A stretch of 64,000 nucleotides of DNA from Desulfomonile tiedjei (GCA_016218715.1 JACRDG010000060.1:1-64000), one strand, 5' to 3'. Shown: positions 9,147 through 18,924, counted from the stretch's first letter. Translations and numbers: made by a program. Notes: generated from the letters alone by a model not told the origin.

Positions 9147-9854
9147 ATGAAATCACGCGAAACCACAACGGGGACGAAGGCGCAGGACGGCTGGCGTGGC
9201 CGCCGAGAGTTGCTCAGAGAGCGGCTTCTCCAAGGGGTTTCCGGGGGACTGAAGGATGCGGATATTCTGGAGTTGCTGCTCGCAAGCTCCGCTCCTCGTC
9301 GGGATGTCCTGCCGCTTGTGGAGGAGTTGCTCACGCGTTTCGGGAACCTGCGGAGAGTTCTCGATGCGTCGACGCTGGAGCTGACGTCTGTACCCGGCCT
9401 GGGGGCGCACGGTGCGGGGCTGGTGAGGCTGATCAGGGAGATTATCTTTCGCGTCGCGGCGCGACCTGCGCTTTCGCGTGAAGTCCTCGATCATCCGCGA
9501 CAGATGGAGAAGTATTTGCTCTCCCGGCTGAGTGGCGTGAAGGATGAGAGCCTGCTCCTGATACTCCTCGACGACCAGGGGGTGGTGCTGGGAGAAGAGG
9601 TTCTTGGCGCGGGCACGGTGGATCAGGTAGTCGCGTTTCCGAGGCAAGTGATAGAGACCGCGCTACGGCACAACGCGACAGCCCTGGTGGTCGTCCACAA
9701 CCACCCCCACGGCCCTCCCCTCCCTTCGATCGCGGATCGGGAAGAAGCCGAGCGTTTGCGGGACGTGTTGCGGCCCTTTGACATCACGGTCAAGGACTGC
9801 ATCGTAGTCGGGCAGAACCGGTGTTTCAGCATCTTCAGCAACGCTCCTCTGTGA
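9147..9854 (+). CDS. radC: RadC/YeeS-family JAB domain protein
   Basis: A 235-residue member of the RadC family. Residues 20-100 carry the N-terminal helix-hairpin-helix-like region (LLERLLQGV..., TSVPGLGAHGAGLVRLI); the C-terminal half is a JAB/MPN metalloprotease-like fold with the metal motif HNHPHGPPLPSIAD, i.e. HxH-x7-S-x2-D, and an upstream Glu in GEEVLGAG. The usual Ser-Gly after the second His is His-Gly here. Despite its name the family's function is unsettled; early repair claims were withdrawn. It follows larB by 66 bases and might share its transcript. Confidence 0.88.
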   Translation: MKSRETTTGTKAQDGWRGRRELLRERLLQGVSGGLKDADILELLLASSAPRRDVLPLVEELLTRFGNLRRVLDASTLELTSVPGLGAHGAGLVRLIREIIFRVAARPALSREVLDHPRQMEKYLLSRLSGVKDESLLLILLDDQGVVLGEEVLGAGTVDQVVAFPRQVIETALRHNATALVVVHNHPHGPPLPSIADREEAERLRDVLRPFDITVKDCIVVGQNRCFSIFSNAPL

Positions 9855-9929
9855 CGGCTGGCGACGCACAGCTGTCTCAGCAGGGAGGCCGTTGCACGCA
9901 ATGCCGTGCGCCGACGTCGAATCCGGATC

Positions 9930-9959
9930 TTGACAATGTGCCAGGATGGGTGCTAACTT
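9930..9959 (+). promoter_or_regulatory. tRNA promoter
   Basis: TTGACA (9930-9935), an 18-base spacer and TAACTT (9954-9959) stand 13 bases upstream of the tRNA. Confidence 0.6.
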
Positions 9960-9972
9960 AAACAGATTGCCT

Positions 9973-10049
9973 GGCGGTGTAGCTCAGTCGGTTAGAGCAT
10001 GCGGCTCATATCCGCAGTGTCCGGGGTTCAAGTCCCTGCACCGCCACCA
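9973..10049 (+). tRNA. tRNA with CAT anticodon, probably tRNA-Met
   Basis: A 77-base tRNA including an encoded CCA. The acceptor arms GGCGGTG and CACCGCC pair perfectly; D arm GCTC/GAGC, anticodon stem TGCGG/CCGCA with loop CTCATAT (anticodon 10007-10009), and T arm CGGGG TTCAAGT CCCTG are all in place. CAT could be elongator Met or the lysidine-modified Ile tRNA; the first base pair is normal, so it is not an initiator. I favour elongator Met. Confidence 0.9.
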
Positions 10050-10627
10050 CCTAACCCCTTGATATCCTACGATGTGGCCCCTCCAAAACGCGTCAGCAAA
10101 TTCCAGATCGCTCGTCCTTTCAGGTAATTACCCTTTATGCGAACTAACATATCGTGATCACATATTATTCCGGCATTTCTTTTGTTGGAGGGCATCCAGG
10201 TCGGGGATCGGCTGACACTTGATTGCTGCCGCCTTGACGCGTTCCCTGGCTGCTGCCCCGCGTGACAGACGCGTGTTCGGGCAACGAGCAAGGTCTTGAA
10301 AACTGGTTGACGGAGCCGGCGGCGATGAGGTACGTTCGCGAATTCGTGCGAAACCCATTTGCCAAGAGAGAGTGTCATCTGAGCTACCGAGAAACTCGGG
10401 GGGAGACAGAGCAGCGGCCTTTTTGCGCTTGCAGGGTTCGTCGAGTGACCGATGATGAGCCCCAGAGACCCCGAAATGGCAAGGCCGCAGCATAATCTTG
10501 GGATGGGAGCCTTCCCTCGAACGGAAGAGCATTGATCCGGACCGCTGGGGAAGGCAGTCTCAAGGGAATTTACAGCTATTTTGGTTCACTACTGGGTTTC
10601 GGATTGACAGGGAGGGAGGTTCTGCTG
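10050..10627. other. intergenic, nothing recognised
   Basis: The 578 bases between the tRNA and the ankyrin gene have no supported gene. Short open frames on both strands lack ribosome binding sites and recognisable content. No clear promoter for the ankyrin gene was found. Confidence 0.4.
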
Positions 10628-13600
10628 ATGCGCGTTTCATTATTCCGGAGATTGCAGGCTCCTCGAGTCATTCTAGTCGTCACTCTCATTCTCGCAGGCG
10701 TTTTCGTGCCCGGCTACGCATGTGCTCAGGAAAAGGCTATCCCCTTGATCACTGCTGCGCAGAACGGGCAGTTGAGCGAAGTCACGAAGCTGTTGAAAGC
10801 CGGGGCCAAGGTCGACGTCAAGAACCAGTTCGGGACGACCCCGATCATGACTGCAGCGGGCAACGGTCACCTGGAAGTCGTGAAGCTGCTGATTCAGAAG
10901 AAGGCAACGGTCAACGCGCAGCAGACGAACGGGTTGTCCGCGCTGATATGGGCCACTTCGTACGGTTATACACCGGTGGTCGAGGAACTCCTCAAAGCAG
11001 GAGCGACGGTCGATCTGAAACAGACCGACGGCGTCACAGCACTGTTGTATGCGGCCTCCAACAATCACCTTGCTGCTGCAAGACTGCTGCTGGAAAAAGG
11101 CGCCAACGTGAACGCGGTGCAAGATAACGGGCGAAATCCGTTGATGTGGGCTGCCATCAACGGCAACCTGGACATGGTGAAGCTCCTGCTGGAATACAAG
11201 GCAGATCTCAATCTCCGCCCTGAAAACGCAGCTACCGCGCTGGTTTGGGCGGCAGCGAATGGCCATACCGAAGTGGTGAAGCTGCTCGTCGACAAGGGGG
11301 CAGACGTAAACGTCGCGACGGGAGATGGCTACACGTCCCTCATTTATGCCGCGGAAAGAGGCCATGGAGAGATCGTGAAGAGCCTGCTGGATAAAGGAAC
11401 GGACGTCAACACACGCAAGAAAGACGGCTCTACGGCCTTGCTGGCCGCTGCCCTCAATGGCCATGTCGGGGTTGCGACCATGCTTATCGAGAAAGGCGCC
11501 GATCTCCATGTGGAGCAGGAGGACGGCACCACGCTCTTGATGGCCGCATCCGGATCGGGAAAGCTGGATCTGGTCACGTTGCTGCTCGAGAAAAAGGCGG
11601 ATGTCCACGTTCAGCGGAAGGACGGCGCGACCGCTCTGTACTTGGCCGCGGCATCCGGGAACCAGGAAATCGTCAAATGGCTCCTGCACGAAGGTGCACG
11701 GCCTCAGGTCGCGAATGCAAAGGGAACAACGCCGCTGATGATTGCTGCGTATAAGGGTAATCTCGACGTGGTGAAGATCCTTGCCGAAGAGGGTGGCATC
11801 TATGGGACAGAGTTAGATGGGATGACTGCTCTTCATTGGGCAGCAGCCCAGAATCATCTGGAAGTGGTGAAGCTCCTCCTGGAAAGGGAGGCGAGCGTCA
11901 ATGCGGTCACCAAGTTGGGCATCACTCCTTTGATGGAAGCTGCACGGAACGGACGTTCGGAAATCGCGAAACTCTTGATAGAGCACCTTGCGGACGTCAA
12001 GCTCAAGACCACCGACAACGAGCGCACAGCCCTTCATTTCGCCTGTGAAAAGGGAGACGTGGAGATCGTGAAGCTGCTTTTGGCGAAGAATCCAGAAGTG
12101 GATGCGGCCACGACCGACACCGGAGTTACTCCGGTTTACATGGCTTGCGAGAAAGGACACCTCGATGTTGTCAAACTGCTTCGCGAGCACGGAGCCGACG
12201 TGGACCTTGCGCGAACCGACAATGGATTGACACCGCTGATCGTGGCCTCGATCGCAGGTCATGCGGAGGTCGTCAAGCTGCTGCTGGAGAGCGCGAGTAT
12301 CGACGCGACGGCCAAGAACGGAGCCACGGCCCTCATGGAAGCCGCGGCCTGCGGGCAACTGGAAGTCGTGAGGACTCTTCTCGATAAAGGAGCGGACGCG
12401 ACCATCAAGCACGCTAACGGTCTCTCGGCAATGGAGTTTGCGGCACAGAAGGGCCATGCCAAAATAGTCGAGCTGCTCAGGCCGGACGAGCCAACGGACG
12501 ATCGCCAGGAGCTGCTGAGGAGAGCGTGCAGGAAAGGTAATGCGGAAGTAGTGAAACGGCTTCTAACAGAGGGGGTGAATGTTAATGCCAAAGGAGCGAG
12601 TGACTACACCCCGTTGATCACGGCTGCCGCCAGCGGCTGCCCCGAAACAGTGAAACTGCTGGTGGAACGGGGAGCGAAGCTGGAAATGAAGGAAAAGGAG
12701 TTTGGCGCCACGGCCCTGGACTTAGCAGTATTATACGGTAGCATGGCGCACACGAAAGACGTGCTGCCCAAGGACTCGTCCCTATACGCCTGGATAACCG
12801 GCACACCCTCTGATTACTTTGAAGTGGTGAAGATCCTGCTGGACAAGGGCGCCAACCCCAATGTCAGAAGGAAGAACGGAGGAACGCTTTTGACGGGAGC
12901 CAGCCGTGTGGACATGGCTCGGATCCTTGTCGAGAAAGGAGCAGACGTCAACGCGAAGTGGCTCGACGGCGAGACCGTGCTGATGGGCGCTTCCGAGCTT
13001 AGAGACGCGGGAAAGGTCCGACTTCTGCTGGAAAAGGGGGCGCAGGTCAACGCGAAAGCTACCGATGGCCGTACCGCATTGACCGTTGCCGCGAAAAATG
13101 GAAACGAGGAAGTCGTGGCGGTTCTCCTGGAGAAAGGTGCGGCTACCAACGCGAGATTGAATGACGGGCATACAGCGCTCACGTTGGCTGCCTTTGAAGG
13201 ACACGAGGAAACGGTCAAGCTGCTCCTGGAAAAGGGTGTCGAGGTCGACGCAAGGATTCGCCAGGGAGCCACCGCACTGATGCTGGCGGCCCAGAAAGGC
13301 CGCGAGGGAGTGGTGGAGTTGCTCCTGGCAAAAGGAGCCGACCCCAATTTCAAGTTCCGGCTAGAAAAAGTGGGGAACGTGACGCCTCTCTTGATTGCCG
13401 TTCTCGAGGGGCATCAAGAGATCGTGAGACTGCTGCTGGAGCGAGGAGCGGACGTCAGTACAAAGATCCAAAGTGGAAAGACCCCCCTCTTTGCCGCGGT
13501 GGAATACAAGTTCCCCGAGATAGCGAAGATGCTGCTCGAAAAGGGAGCGGACCCCAATGTACGCACAGACAAGGGTCAGTCAGTGCTATACTTCGAGATC

Positions 13601-14122
13601 GGACAGTCCAAGCCAGATGTCGACACGGTACGAATGCTTCTCGACGCGGGAGCCGATGTGAATCTCCAGGACAAGGAGGGGCTTACACCGCTCCTTGGTG
13701 CTGCAGCTGGCGGCCATACCGAAATCGGCAGTATGCTCCTCGAGAGAAACGCGGGTCCAATTAACCGTGCCATGGGGCTGGCAGCACTGGCCGGCCACCT
13801 CGATATGGTGAAACTCCTCCTGGACAAGGGAGCTGATAATGTGAACGAAACTGTGCTTTTCGCTGCTGGGGAAGGCTTTCCCGAGATCATCCGGGTGCTC
13901 TTGGAAAAAGACGTGGACATCGACGCAGGAAACGCAGTGGGGACGACTGCCCTGATGAAGGCATCGGAGAACGGTCGCGTGGATGCGGTGAACCTGCTCC
14001 TGGAAAAAGGGGCAAACGTGAATCTCAAGGACAAGAAGGGGCAGACGGCCCTGGCATTGGCATCAAAGAAAGGCCATGCAGAAGTGGTCAAACTGCTCAC
14101 CGCACAGGGAGCGAAGAAGTAG
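10628..14122 (+). CDS. exported giant ankyrin-repeat protein
   Basis: A 1164-residue protein built almost wholly of ankyrin repeats, about 33 units of 33 residues, each a helix-loop-helix used for protein binding. ATG 10628 is chosen because GGGAGG lies upstream and a signal peptide follows directly (VILVVTLILAGVFVPGYACA-QE). The array is interrupted once, around residues 615-630, by a linker RPDEPTDDRQELLRRACRKG, and a second time by an insert near residue 705-725. No catalytic domain is visible. The next gene, a TPR-CHAT protein also with a signal sequence, starts 62 bases downstream, so the two are probably co-transcribed. Location is periplasm or cell surface by inference from the signal peptide. 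Confidence 0.93.
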   Translation: MRVSLFRRLQAPRVILVVTLILAGVFVPGYACAQEKAIPLITAAQNGQLSEVTKLLKAGAKVDVKNQFGTTPIMTAAGNGHLEVVKLLIQKKATVNAQQTNGLSALIWATSYGYTPVVEELLKAGATVDLKQTDGVTALLYAASNNHLAAARLLLEKGANVNAVQDNGRNPLMWAAINGNLDMVKLLLEYKADLNLRPENAATALVWAAANGHTEVVKLLVDKGADVNVATGDGYTSLIYAAERGHGEIVKSLLDKGTDVNTRKKDGSTALLAAALNGHVGVATMLIEKGADLHVEQEDGTTLLMAASGSGKLDLVTLLLEKKADVHVQRKDGATALYLAAASGNQEIVKWLLHEGARPQVANAKGTTPLMIAAYKGNLDVVKILAEEGGIYGTELDGMTALHWAAAQNHLEVVKLLLEREASVNAVTKLGITPLMEAARNGRSEIAKLLIEHLADVKLKTTDNERTALHFACEKGDVEIVKLLLAKNPEVDAATTDTGVTPVYMACEKGHLDVVKLLREHGADVDLARTDNGLTPLIVASIAGHAEVVKLLLESASIDATAKNGATALMEAAACGQLEVVRTLLDKGADATIKHANGLSAMEFAAQKGHAKIVELLRPDEPTDDRQELLRRACRKGNAEVVKRLLTEGVNVNAKGASDYTPLITAAASGCPETVKLLVERGAKLEMKEKEFGATALDLAVLYGSMAHTKDVLPKDSSLYAWITGTPSDYFEVVKILLDKGANPNVRRKNGGTLLTGASRVDMARILVEKGADVNAKWLDGETVLMGASELRDAGKVRLLLEKGAQVNAKATDGRTALTVAAKNGNEEVVAVLLEKGAATNARLNDGHTALTLAAFEGHEETVKLLLEKGVEVDARIRQGATALMLAAQKGREGVVELLLAKGADPNFKFRLEKVGNVTPLLIAVLEGHQEIVRLLLERGADVSTKIQSGKTPLFAAVEYKFPEIAKMLLEKGADPNVRTDKGQSVLYFEIGQSKPDVDTVRMLLDAGADVNLQDKEGLTPLLGAAAGGHTEIGSMLLERNAGPINRAMGLAALAGHLDMVKLLLDKGADNVNETVLFAAGEGFPEIIRVLLEKDVDIDAGNAVGTTALMKASENGRVDAVNLLLEKGANVNLKDKKGQTALALASKKGHAEVVKLLTAQGAKK

Positions 14123-14184
14123 TCAGTTGCCGTCGGTGGGATTTTTTTTGTCGTCCAGGCTGTTCGTGTGGAGGAGATATTTTC

Positions 14185-17166
14185 ATGAGGTTCGCAATCG
14201 CAACGCTCTTGGTCTCCATATTTGCTTTGGGTCTCGGGGTGGGAACCGGGTGCTGCCAGTCAAAGCAGGAGGCCATGCGGTTACTGAACGAGGCGCGTAA
14301 GCTCAGCGCAGACGGTCGACCGATTGAAGACACGAAGAAAGCAGTGGACAAACTCGCTCAGGCAATAGCGATCTTGGAGAAACTAGGCCTCAAGGAAGCA
14401 GTAGCCTCGGTTGCCATATCGCGGGGAGTTGGCCTGAAGGAGTTGGGTGACTTCGAACAAGCCGCTAAGTCGTACCTCAAATCGCTCGCGATCAAGAGGG
14501 AGTTGGGGGACCGCGAAGGACAAGCGGAGCTTCTCCAGGAACTGGGCATTGTGTACGATGCGCTGAACAGGCCTTTAACCGCGCTGCAGTACTATGACCA
14601 GGCTCAGGCAATACAGAAGGAACTTGGTGGCAAGAAAGCCCTTGGCCAGATTCTCAACAACATGGGGGTCGTGTACAAAAACCTGGGCAGGTACGGCGCT
14701 GCCCTGGATCACTTCCAGAGGGCCCTGGCAATCAAGCGGGAAGTGGCTGACCGGAAGGAGGAGGCCCAAACCCTAAGAAGTATGGGAACCGTGTACCAAT
14801 CGATCGGCAACTCCGCAAAGGCCATGGAGAGTTATCAGCAGGTCCTGAATGTCCGGAGAGAGATCGGGGACCGCGTTGGCGAGGCAGATTGCATCAACGA
14901 CCTCGGTTCGGTTTACCTCGATTGGGGGAAGTACGCCAAAGCGAAGGAGTACTGGACCAGTACGCTCTCGATGGCCAAGGAACTGGAGAGCCCGATCCTT
15001 GAATACAACAGCTTGCATAACCTGGGTTTGGTGATGGAGTCGCTTGGCGAGTACACCTCAGCGCTCGCCAATTTTGAAAGAGCCCAGCAGGTGTGGCTTG
15101 CGATGGCACGCAATCCGCTGAAGAGTGGGGCGCTGAAGCGGATGTGGACCATGCGGGCGCGCGTGCAAGGAACTGAGGCAGCGGTCCCCTTGATTGAGAA
15201 CGAAGTCAGATCGTATGAGGCTGCAGGGAAATCCTCGGAAAGTCTGCAACCATTGTTGGCGACCCTGTACCTGGATCTCGGCGAGACAGAAAAGGCGGAA
15301 CCGATCGTTCGGTCCGGCGGACTCTTCGCCAACCTCGGCAGGTTGAACCTCCTCAAAGCGCGGTATCCGGCTGCCAGAGGGTACTACCGGCAACTCATAA
15401 AGGCCGCTGAGACGAGCAAGAACGCCGACGATCTTTTCATGGGGTACACCGGCTTCGGGACCGCCAGCGAGGAACTGGGCGATCTTCCGGGAGCGGAGGC
15501 CTCGTTCCGTAAAGCCGTGGACCACACAGAACAGATCAGAGCGCAACTGAATCGGGGCGATCGGGAGAAGTTCTTCGACGTTCGAGTCGGAGGCTTCTAT
15601 CGGACCGCACCCTACGAAGGACTTGCGAGGGTCCTCACCAAACTGAACCGGCCGGCGGAAGCTTTCAAGACATCGGAATACACCAAGGCGCGGGTGTTTG
15701 CAGAGTCTCTGTCCTCAGTCCAGGAAGGCACAGGATTCGATCTTCCCCAGGAAGTCATCCAGCGAGACGCGGATCTCTCCGACCAGCTTTCCGCGCTGAA
15801 GAGGAACCAACAGTCGGCCTACGAACGGAACAACGAGGAGGCAGTTACTTCGCTCGGTTCGCAGATCAAGGGGATTGAAGGACAACTTTCCAGCCATATT
15901 AAGGACCTGCGCCGCGATTACCCTCTCTTTGCTGCGACGAAGTACCCGGAGCCGATGGACCTCGACCAGACCGCTTTGACGGACGGCGAATGGGCGCTCA
16001 GTTTTGACGTGACGGACACCTGCGTGCTCGTCTACCTCACCCGAGGGAAAACACTGGTCAAAACGCTTCTGAAGCCGATCTTGAGAAAGGACCTGGATGC
16101 TCTGGTGCGCTCCTTTCGGGAGCCTCTCGAGGTGGGATCCGATCAGGAAGTTGTCAAGAAGCTTTCCACGTTCGACTTCATATCTGGAAGGAAGCTGTCA
16201 GAGCTGCTTCTCGGAGAAGTGCTCGCAGATGTGCCGCCGAACGAGCCGATCCTCATAGTGCCCGATGACTCCCTGGGCGTCCTCCCCTTTGAGATGCTCG
16301 TGATAGGTGGGGCCGGGGAAGTGAAGACCGACAAGAAGATCCCCTATGTGTCGGGTGCGGAGTTTCTTGGCGATCGCAATCCCGTCTCTTATTACCAGTC
16401 TATCACTGCGCTCACTCTTGCTCGCGGTGCGGCCAAGGCCGGACTGCCGGCGGATAGGCTGCTTGTAATGGCTGACCCGGTGTTCGAGCCTGACGATCCC
16501 CGCATCAAGGAATTGGGGCAACAACGGCAAGAAGTCTTGCTCAAAGGGCTTCCTGAGAGGCTCATGTCCGTGAAGATGGAAACGGGTGTCACATTTCCGA
16601 GGCTTCCGCTGACCGGAGAACTCAGCAACTTTCTGAAAGACCTTAACCCGGACGTCACCGACCAATACACGGGCCTGCAGGCTGTCAAATGGGTTCTCCT
16701 GGAGAAACCGCTCAATCGGTACGGCTCCATGGTATTTGCCACGCACGGGTATTTTGGGAAGGACATTCCAGGCGTTCAGGAGCCGGTGCTGGTACTCTCG
16801 CTCGTCAATCAGGAGGCAGAGGGTGACGGATTCTTGCGGATGACCGAAGTGATGGGATTGAAGATCAACGCGGACATGGTCGTACTGACGGCCTGCCAGA
16901 CTGGACTGGGTGCACGGATCACCGGCGAAGGGACTATGGGAATGGGCAGGGCGTTCCAGTACGCCGGTGCGAAAAGCGTCTTGATGAGCCTCTGGTCAGT
17001 GGCTGAGATTTCATCAGTGACGCTCATGGAAAGCTTCTTCAAGCAAATGAAGACCGGCAAGAACAAACTGGCAGCCCTGAAGCTTGCCCGAGATGAGATA
17101 AGAAAGAACGGCTATGACCATCCGTTCTTCTGGGCTCCCTTCATATTAGTGGGCGAGACTGACTAG
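14185..17166 (+). CDS. exported TPR-CHAT protein (caspase-like fold)
   Basis: A 993-residue protein with a signal sequence (IATLLVSIFALGLGVGTG before Cys, possibly a lipoprotein), an array of 40-residue kinesin-light-chain-type TPRs over about residues 30-330, more degenerate helical repeats to about 560, and a C-terminal CHAT domain (about 620-990). CHAT is a caspase-related cysteine protease fold. Its dyad is present: His854 in FATHGYF and Cys904 in LTACQTGLG, followed by the usual GAKSVLMSLWSV and HPFFWAPFILVG. GGAGGAG precedes ATG 14185. Such proteins usually sit in the cytoplasm (separase/Craspase relatives) or occur as exported versions in cyanobacteria and deltaproteobacteria; partners are unknown. 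It follows the ankyrin gene by 62 bases. Confidence 0.92.
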   Translation: MRFAIATLLVSIFALGLGVGTGCCQSKQEAMRLLNEARKLSADGRPIEDTKKAVDKLAQAIAILEKLGLKEAVASVAISRGVGLKELGDFEQAAKSYLKSLAIKRELGDREGQAELLQELGIVYDALNRPLTALQYYDQAQAIQKELGGKKALGQILNNMGVVYKNLGRYGAALDHFQRALAIKREVADRKEEAQTLRSMGTVYQSIGNSAKAMESYQQVLNVRREIGDRVGEADCINDLGSVYLDWGKYAKAKEYWTSTLSMAKELESPILEYNSLHNLGLVMESLGEYTSALANFERAQQVWLAMARNPLKSGALKRMWTMRARVQGTEAAVPLIENEVRSYEAAGKSSESLQPLLATLYLDLGETEKAEPIVRSGGLFANLGRLNLLKARYPAARGYYRQLIKAAETSKNADDLFMGYTGFGTASEELGDLPGAEASFRKAVDHTEQIRAQLNRGDREKFFDVRVGGFYRTAPYEGLARVLTKLNRPAEAFKTSEYTKARVFAESLSSVQEGTGFDLPQEVIQRDADLSDQLSALKRNQQSAYERNNEEAVTSLGSQIKGIEGQLSSHIKDLRRDYPLFAATKYPEPMDLDQTALTDGEWALSFDVTDTCVLVYLTRGKTLVKTLLKPILRKDLDALVRSFREPLEVGSDQEVVKKLSTFDFISGRKLSELLLGEVLADVPPNEPILIVPDDSLGVLPFEMLVIGGAGEVKTDKKIPYVSGAEFLGDRNPVSYYQSITALTLARGAAKAGLPADRLLVMADPVFEPDDPRIKELGQQRQEVLLKGLPERLMSVKMETGVTFPRLPLTGELSNFLKDLNPDVTDQYTGLQAVKWVLLEKPLNRYGSMVFATHGYFGKDIPGVQEPVLVLSLVNQEAEGDGFLRMTEVMGLKINADMVVLTACQTGLGARITGEGTMGMGRAFQYAGAKSVLMSLWSVAEISSVTLMESFFKQMKTGKNKLAALKLARDEIRKNGYDHPFFWAPFILVGETD

Positions 17167-17172
17167 CGACAC

Positions 17173-17250
17173 CCGCCGATTACCGCGGCCAGCATCGGGC
17201 ATGCCGATTGCGTGCCTCGCGTACCGTCCCTGCCGCCACGCAGGGCGAAC
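17173..17250. repeat. short dispersed repeat, copy 1
   Basis: CCCGCCGATTACCGCGGC and the following ATCGGGC..GCCGATTGCGTGC recur at 21143-21220. Identity is high over the first 45 bases and fades after. Each copy lies between genes, upstream of a plus-strand gene. Confidence 0.6.
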
Positions 17251-17304
17251 ACCCTGAGCAGTGAAGGTGTGGTCACTTCCGCCACTGCTGAAAGGGAGGG
17301 CACC

Positions 17305-17556
17305 ATGAAGCGCTTGGTGTTTCTGGTCGCGATCTTGGCCGCCACGGTCTCGTGTGCGTTCGCGGAGACGTGGTAATATGATCCTCCGATATTCCCAGGG
17401 GACAACGCAGTATGGAGAAACAGCAGCGGGGACCGGTGGCGTGTCGGCTCACCCGATTTTCCGGGTGATACAGTGAGAATCCAGGGACGTCGGGGCCAGA
17501 ATTACCGGATGAGCACTCCGATGTTCCCGGGAGACTCCTACCGGATCGACAGGTAA
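17305..17556 (+). pseudogene. small exported FPGD-repeat protein interrupted by an in-frame TAA
   Basis: GGGAGG stands six bases before ATG 17305. The frame reads a signal peptide (MKRLVFLVAILAATVSCAFA), then ETW and a TAA stop at 17374-17376. The same frame then stays open for 59 more codons to a second TAA at 17554-17556. The downstream part has three copies of a motif: PPIFPGDNAVWR, SPDFPGDTVRIQ and TPMFPGDSYRID. Motif periodicity across the stop shows that both parts belong to one coding unit of about 82 residues. A single base change (TAA from TAT or TAC, for example) explains the break. Options are a recent nonsense mutation, a sequencing error, or readthrough. I know no family for it. 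Confidence 0.7.
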
Positions 17557-17807
17557 CCCCACACCGGCTTGCCGAACCTCCCGGGTGGCCGCTTGGTTGC
17601 CGGGGAGATCCTCCAAGAAAAATATCATGCCCCTTCAGCACGCCTGCGGTTATCCTCTTGTCCGAATCCTTCCCCGCTCCCGCGAGGAAAAGATGCTCTA
17701 CCACTAACTTGATGTGCGCCACATAATTCGGGGGGCAGGCCAATTGTTCTTGCCGGGCTAGTCATATGAAGCTTGTTCGACATCGTGAACTATGCTGTGG
17801 ACACTGA

Positions 17808-18188
17808 TTACTCGTCGAGCCACGCTTCAGCACTTTCCATTTCGTAGAAGGCATGGGAAGTGATACCGGTTTTGACGTTGATCCTATCAGACTGAAGTTT
17901 GATGAAGCTCTCTCTATCGTACACTCGGGCTGCCTTCTTGATACCGGCCGCAATCGCCTTCCGTTGAACCTTTTCCACATAATCGGTCAACAGCATGGCT
18001 ACCATCGGTCTAACATCAACGAGCACGGTGAACCCTTTTTGGAGACAGGCGAACGCCCGCTCGTGATCGTCAGCAAAGGCTGCCACGTCCTTCTCTCGCA
18101 TCCACGAACCTCTGTAGGTCAGATACATGCGGTTCTTTGCCTCGCTAACCTCGATACGGTAGAAATCGTTGTCGGCTATGGTTTTCAT
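17808..18188 (-). CDS. SpoIIAA-like (STAS-fold) protein
   Basis: A 126-residue cytoplasmic protein resembling the SpoIIAA-like/STAS group. The opening strand-rich part (FYRIEVSEAKNRMYLTYRGSW), the helix with DDHERAFACLQKGFTVLVDVRPM and the C-terminal HAFYEMESAEAWLDE fit that fold. The ribosome binding site GGGGGGATTA is directly before the ATG at 18188. There is no kinase or sigma-factor partner next to it. Function unknown; regulatory or lipid-binding roles are proposed for relatives. Confidence 0.65.
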   Translation of the reverse strand: MKTIADNDFYRIEVSEAKNRMYLTYRGSWMREKDVAAFADDHERAFACLQKGFTVLVDVRPMVAMLLTDYVEKVQRKAIAAGIKKAARVYDRESFIKLQSDRINVKTGITSHAFYEMESAEAWLDE

Positions 18189-18715
18189 TAATCCCCCCAG
18201 CCTGAATTATGCGACGGTTTTTCCATTCTGACCGTCTTGGCACTCTCGTAGTGCAGGGAAGTCGGCCCGCTAAGCTTCAAGAGATCTCCTTGGGGTGTCT
18301 CACGCAACCGCCCGCAGGCAAGACCGTCCTCTCGTTGATGAAAAAACCCATATTCTCGCGCCCCTGAGCGTATCTCACCCTCCAGCACTCGGTCAAGCAT
18401 CTTTCCACTCTGCTCGTCACCCGAATACGTTGCGGTGATCAGGAGCCAAAGGAACGCCGACGCCTGCCCCCGAAAGACGAAAAGCCCAGGCCGTGACCCG
18501 AGCTTTCCATGGGAGGGAGATGAGCTGTCGTCGTCCCGTCCTCTGTAGCACGAGGAAATCCGCAGCGCGAGGACAAGTTAACTTAACTGGTTACCTCTGC
18601 GTAAGGTAATTGTCTGCATTGGTAGACACGCGCTTCCCGACAGAGTCTCCGAACTGATTGAGATCATTAGGGGCTGAAAACCCGTCGTTGTGACAGAACG
18701 CGAGCCAGATTTTGC
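18189..18715. other. intergenic, nothing recognised
   Basis: This is most of a 736-base gap between divergent genes. A 70-codon minus-strand frame at 18188-18400 lacks a ribosome binding site and recognisable content. The right end of the gap holds the promoter for the next gene. Confidence 0.35.
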
Positions 18716-18745
18716 TTGACGGTTTTCAGTCATTCGAAATACAAT
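18716..18745 (+). promoter_or_regulatory. promoter for the large barrel gene
   Basis: TTGACG (18716-18721), an 18-base spacer and TACAAT (18740-18745). Transcription would start near 18752, about 170 bases before ATG 18925. Confidence 0.55.
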
Positions 18746-18924
18746 CCAGTTCAGAACTAGCCTGTTCATCAATAGAAACGAGGAAGTTATCTTCCACCGA
18801 TTCTTGTATGACACCACGGAGTTTTCCGTGGGTGCGAGAATCTTTGGATGGGGTGACCGATGTCAGATGCGCCATCATGTGAAGTGCTGCCTCAAAGTCT
18901 GGACGTTGGGGGGATGACCAAGCG

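Noticed and set aside
17374-17376. Recoding to selenocysteine or pyrrolysine in the FPGD gene
   Set aside because: The stop is TAA, not TGA or TAG.
17273-17743. 156-codon minus-strand frame over the FPGD gene
   Set aside because: The plus strand has a binding site, a signal peptide and three repeats, while this frame has nothing recognisable.
18188-18400. 70-codon minus-strand frame
   Set aside because: No binding site, no homologous pattern, and it overlaps the start region of the SpoIIAA-like gene.
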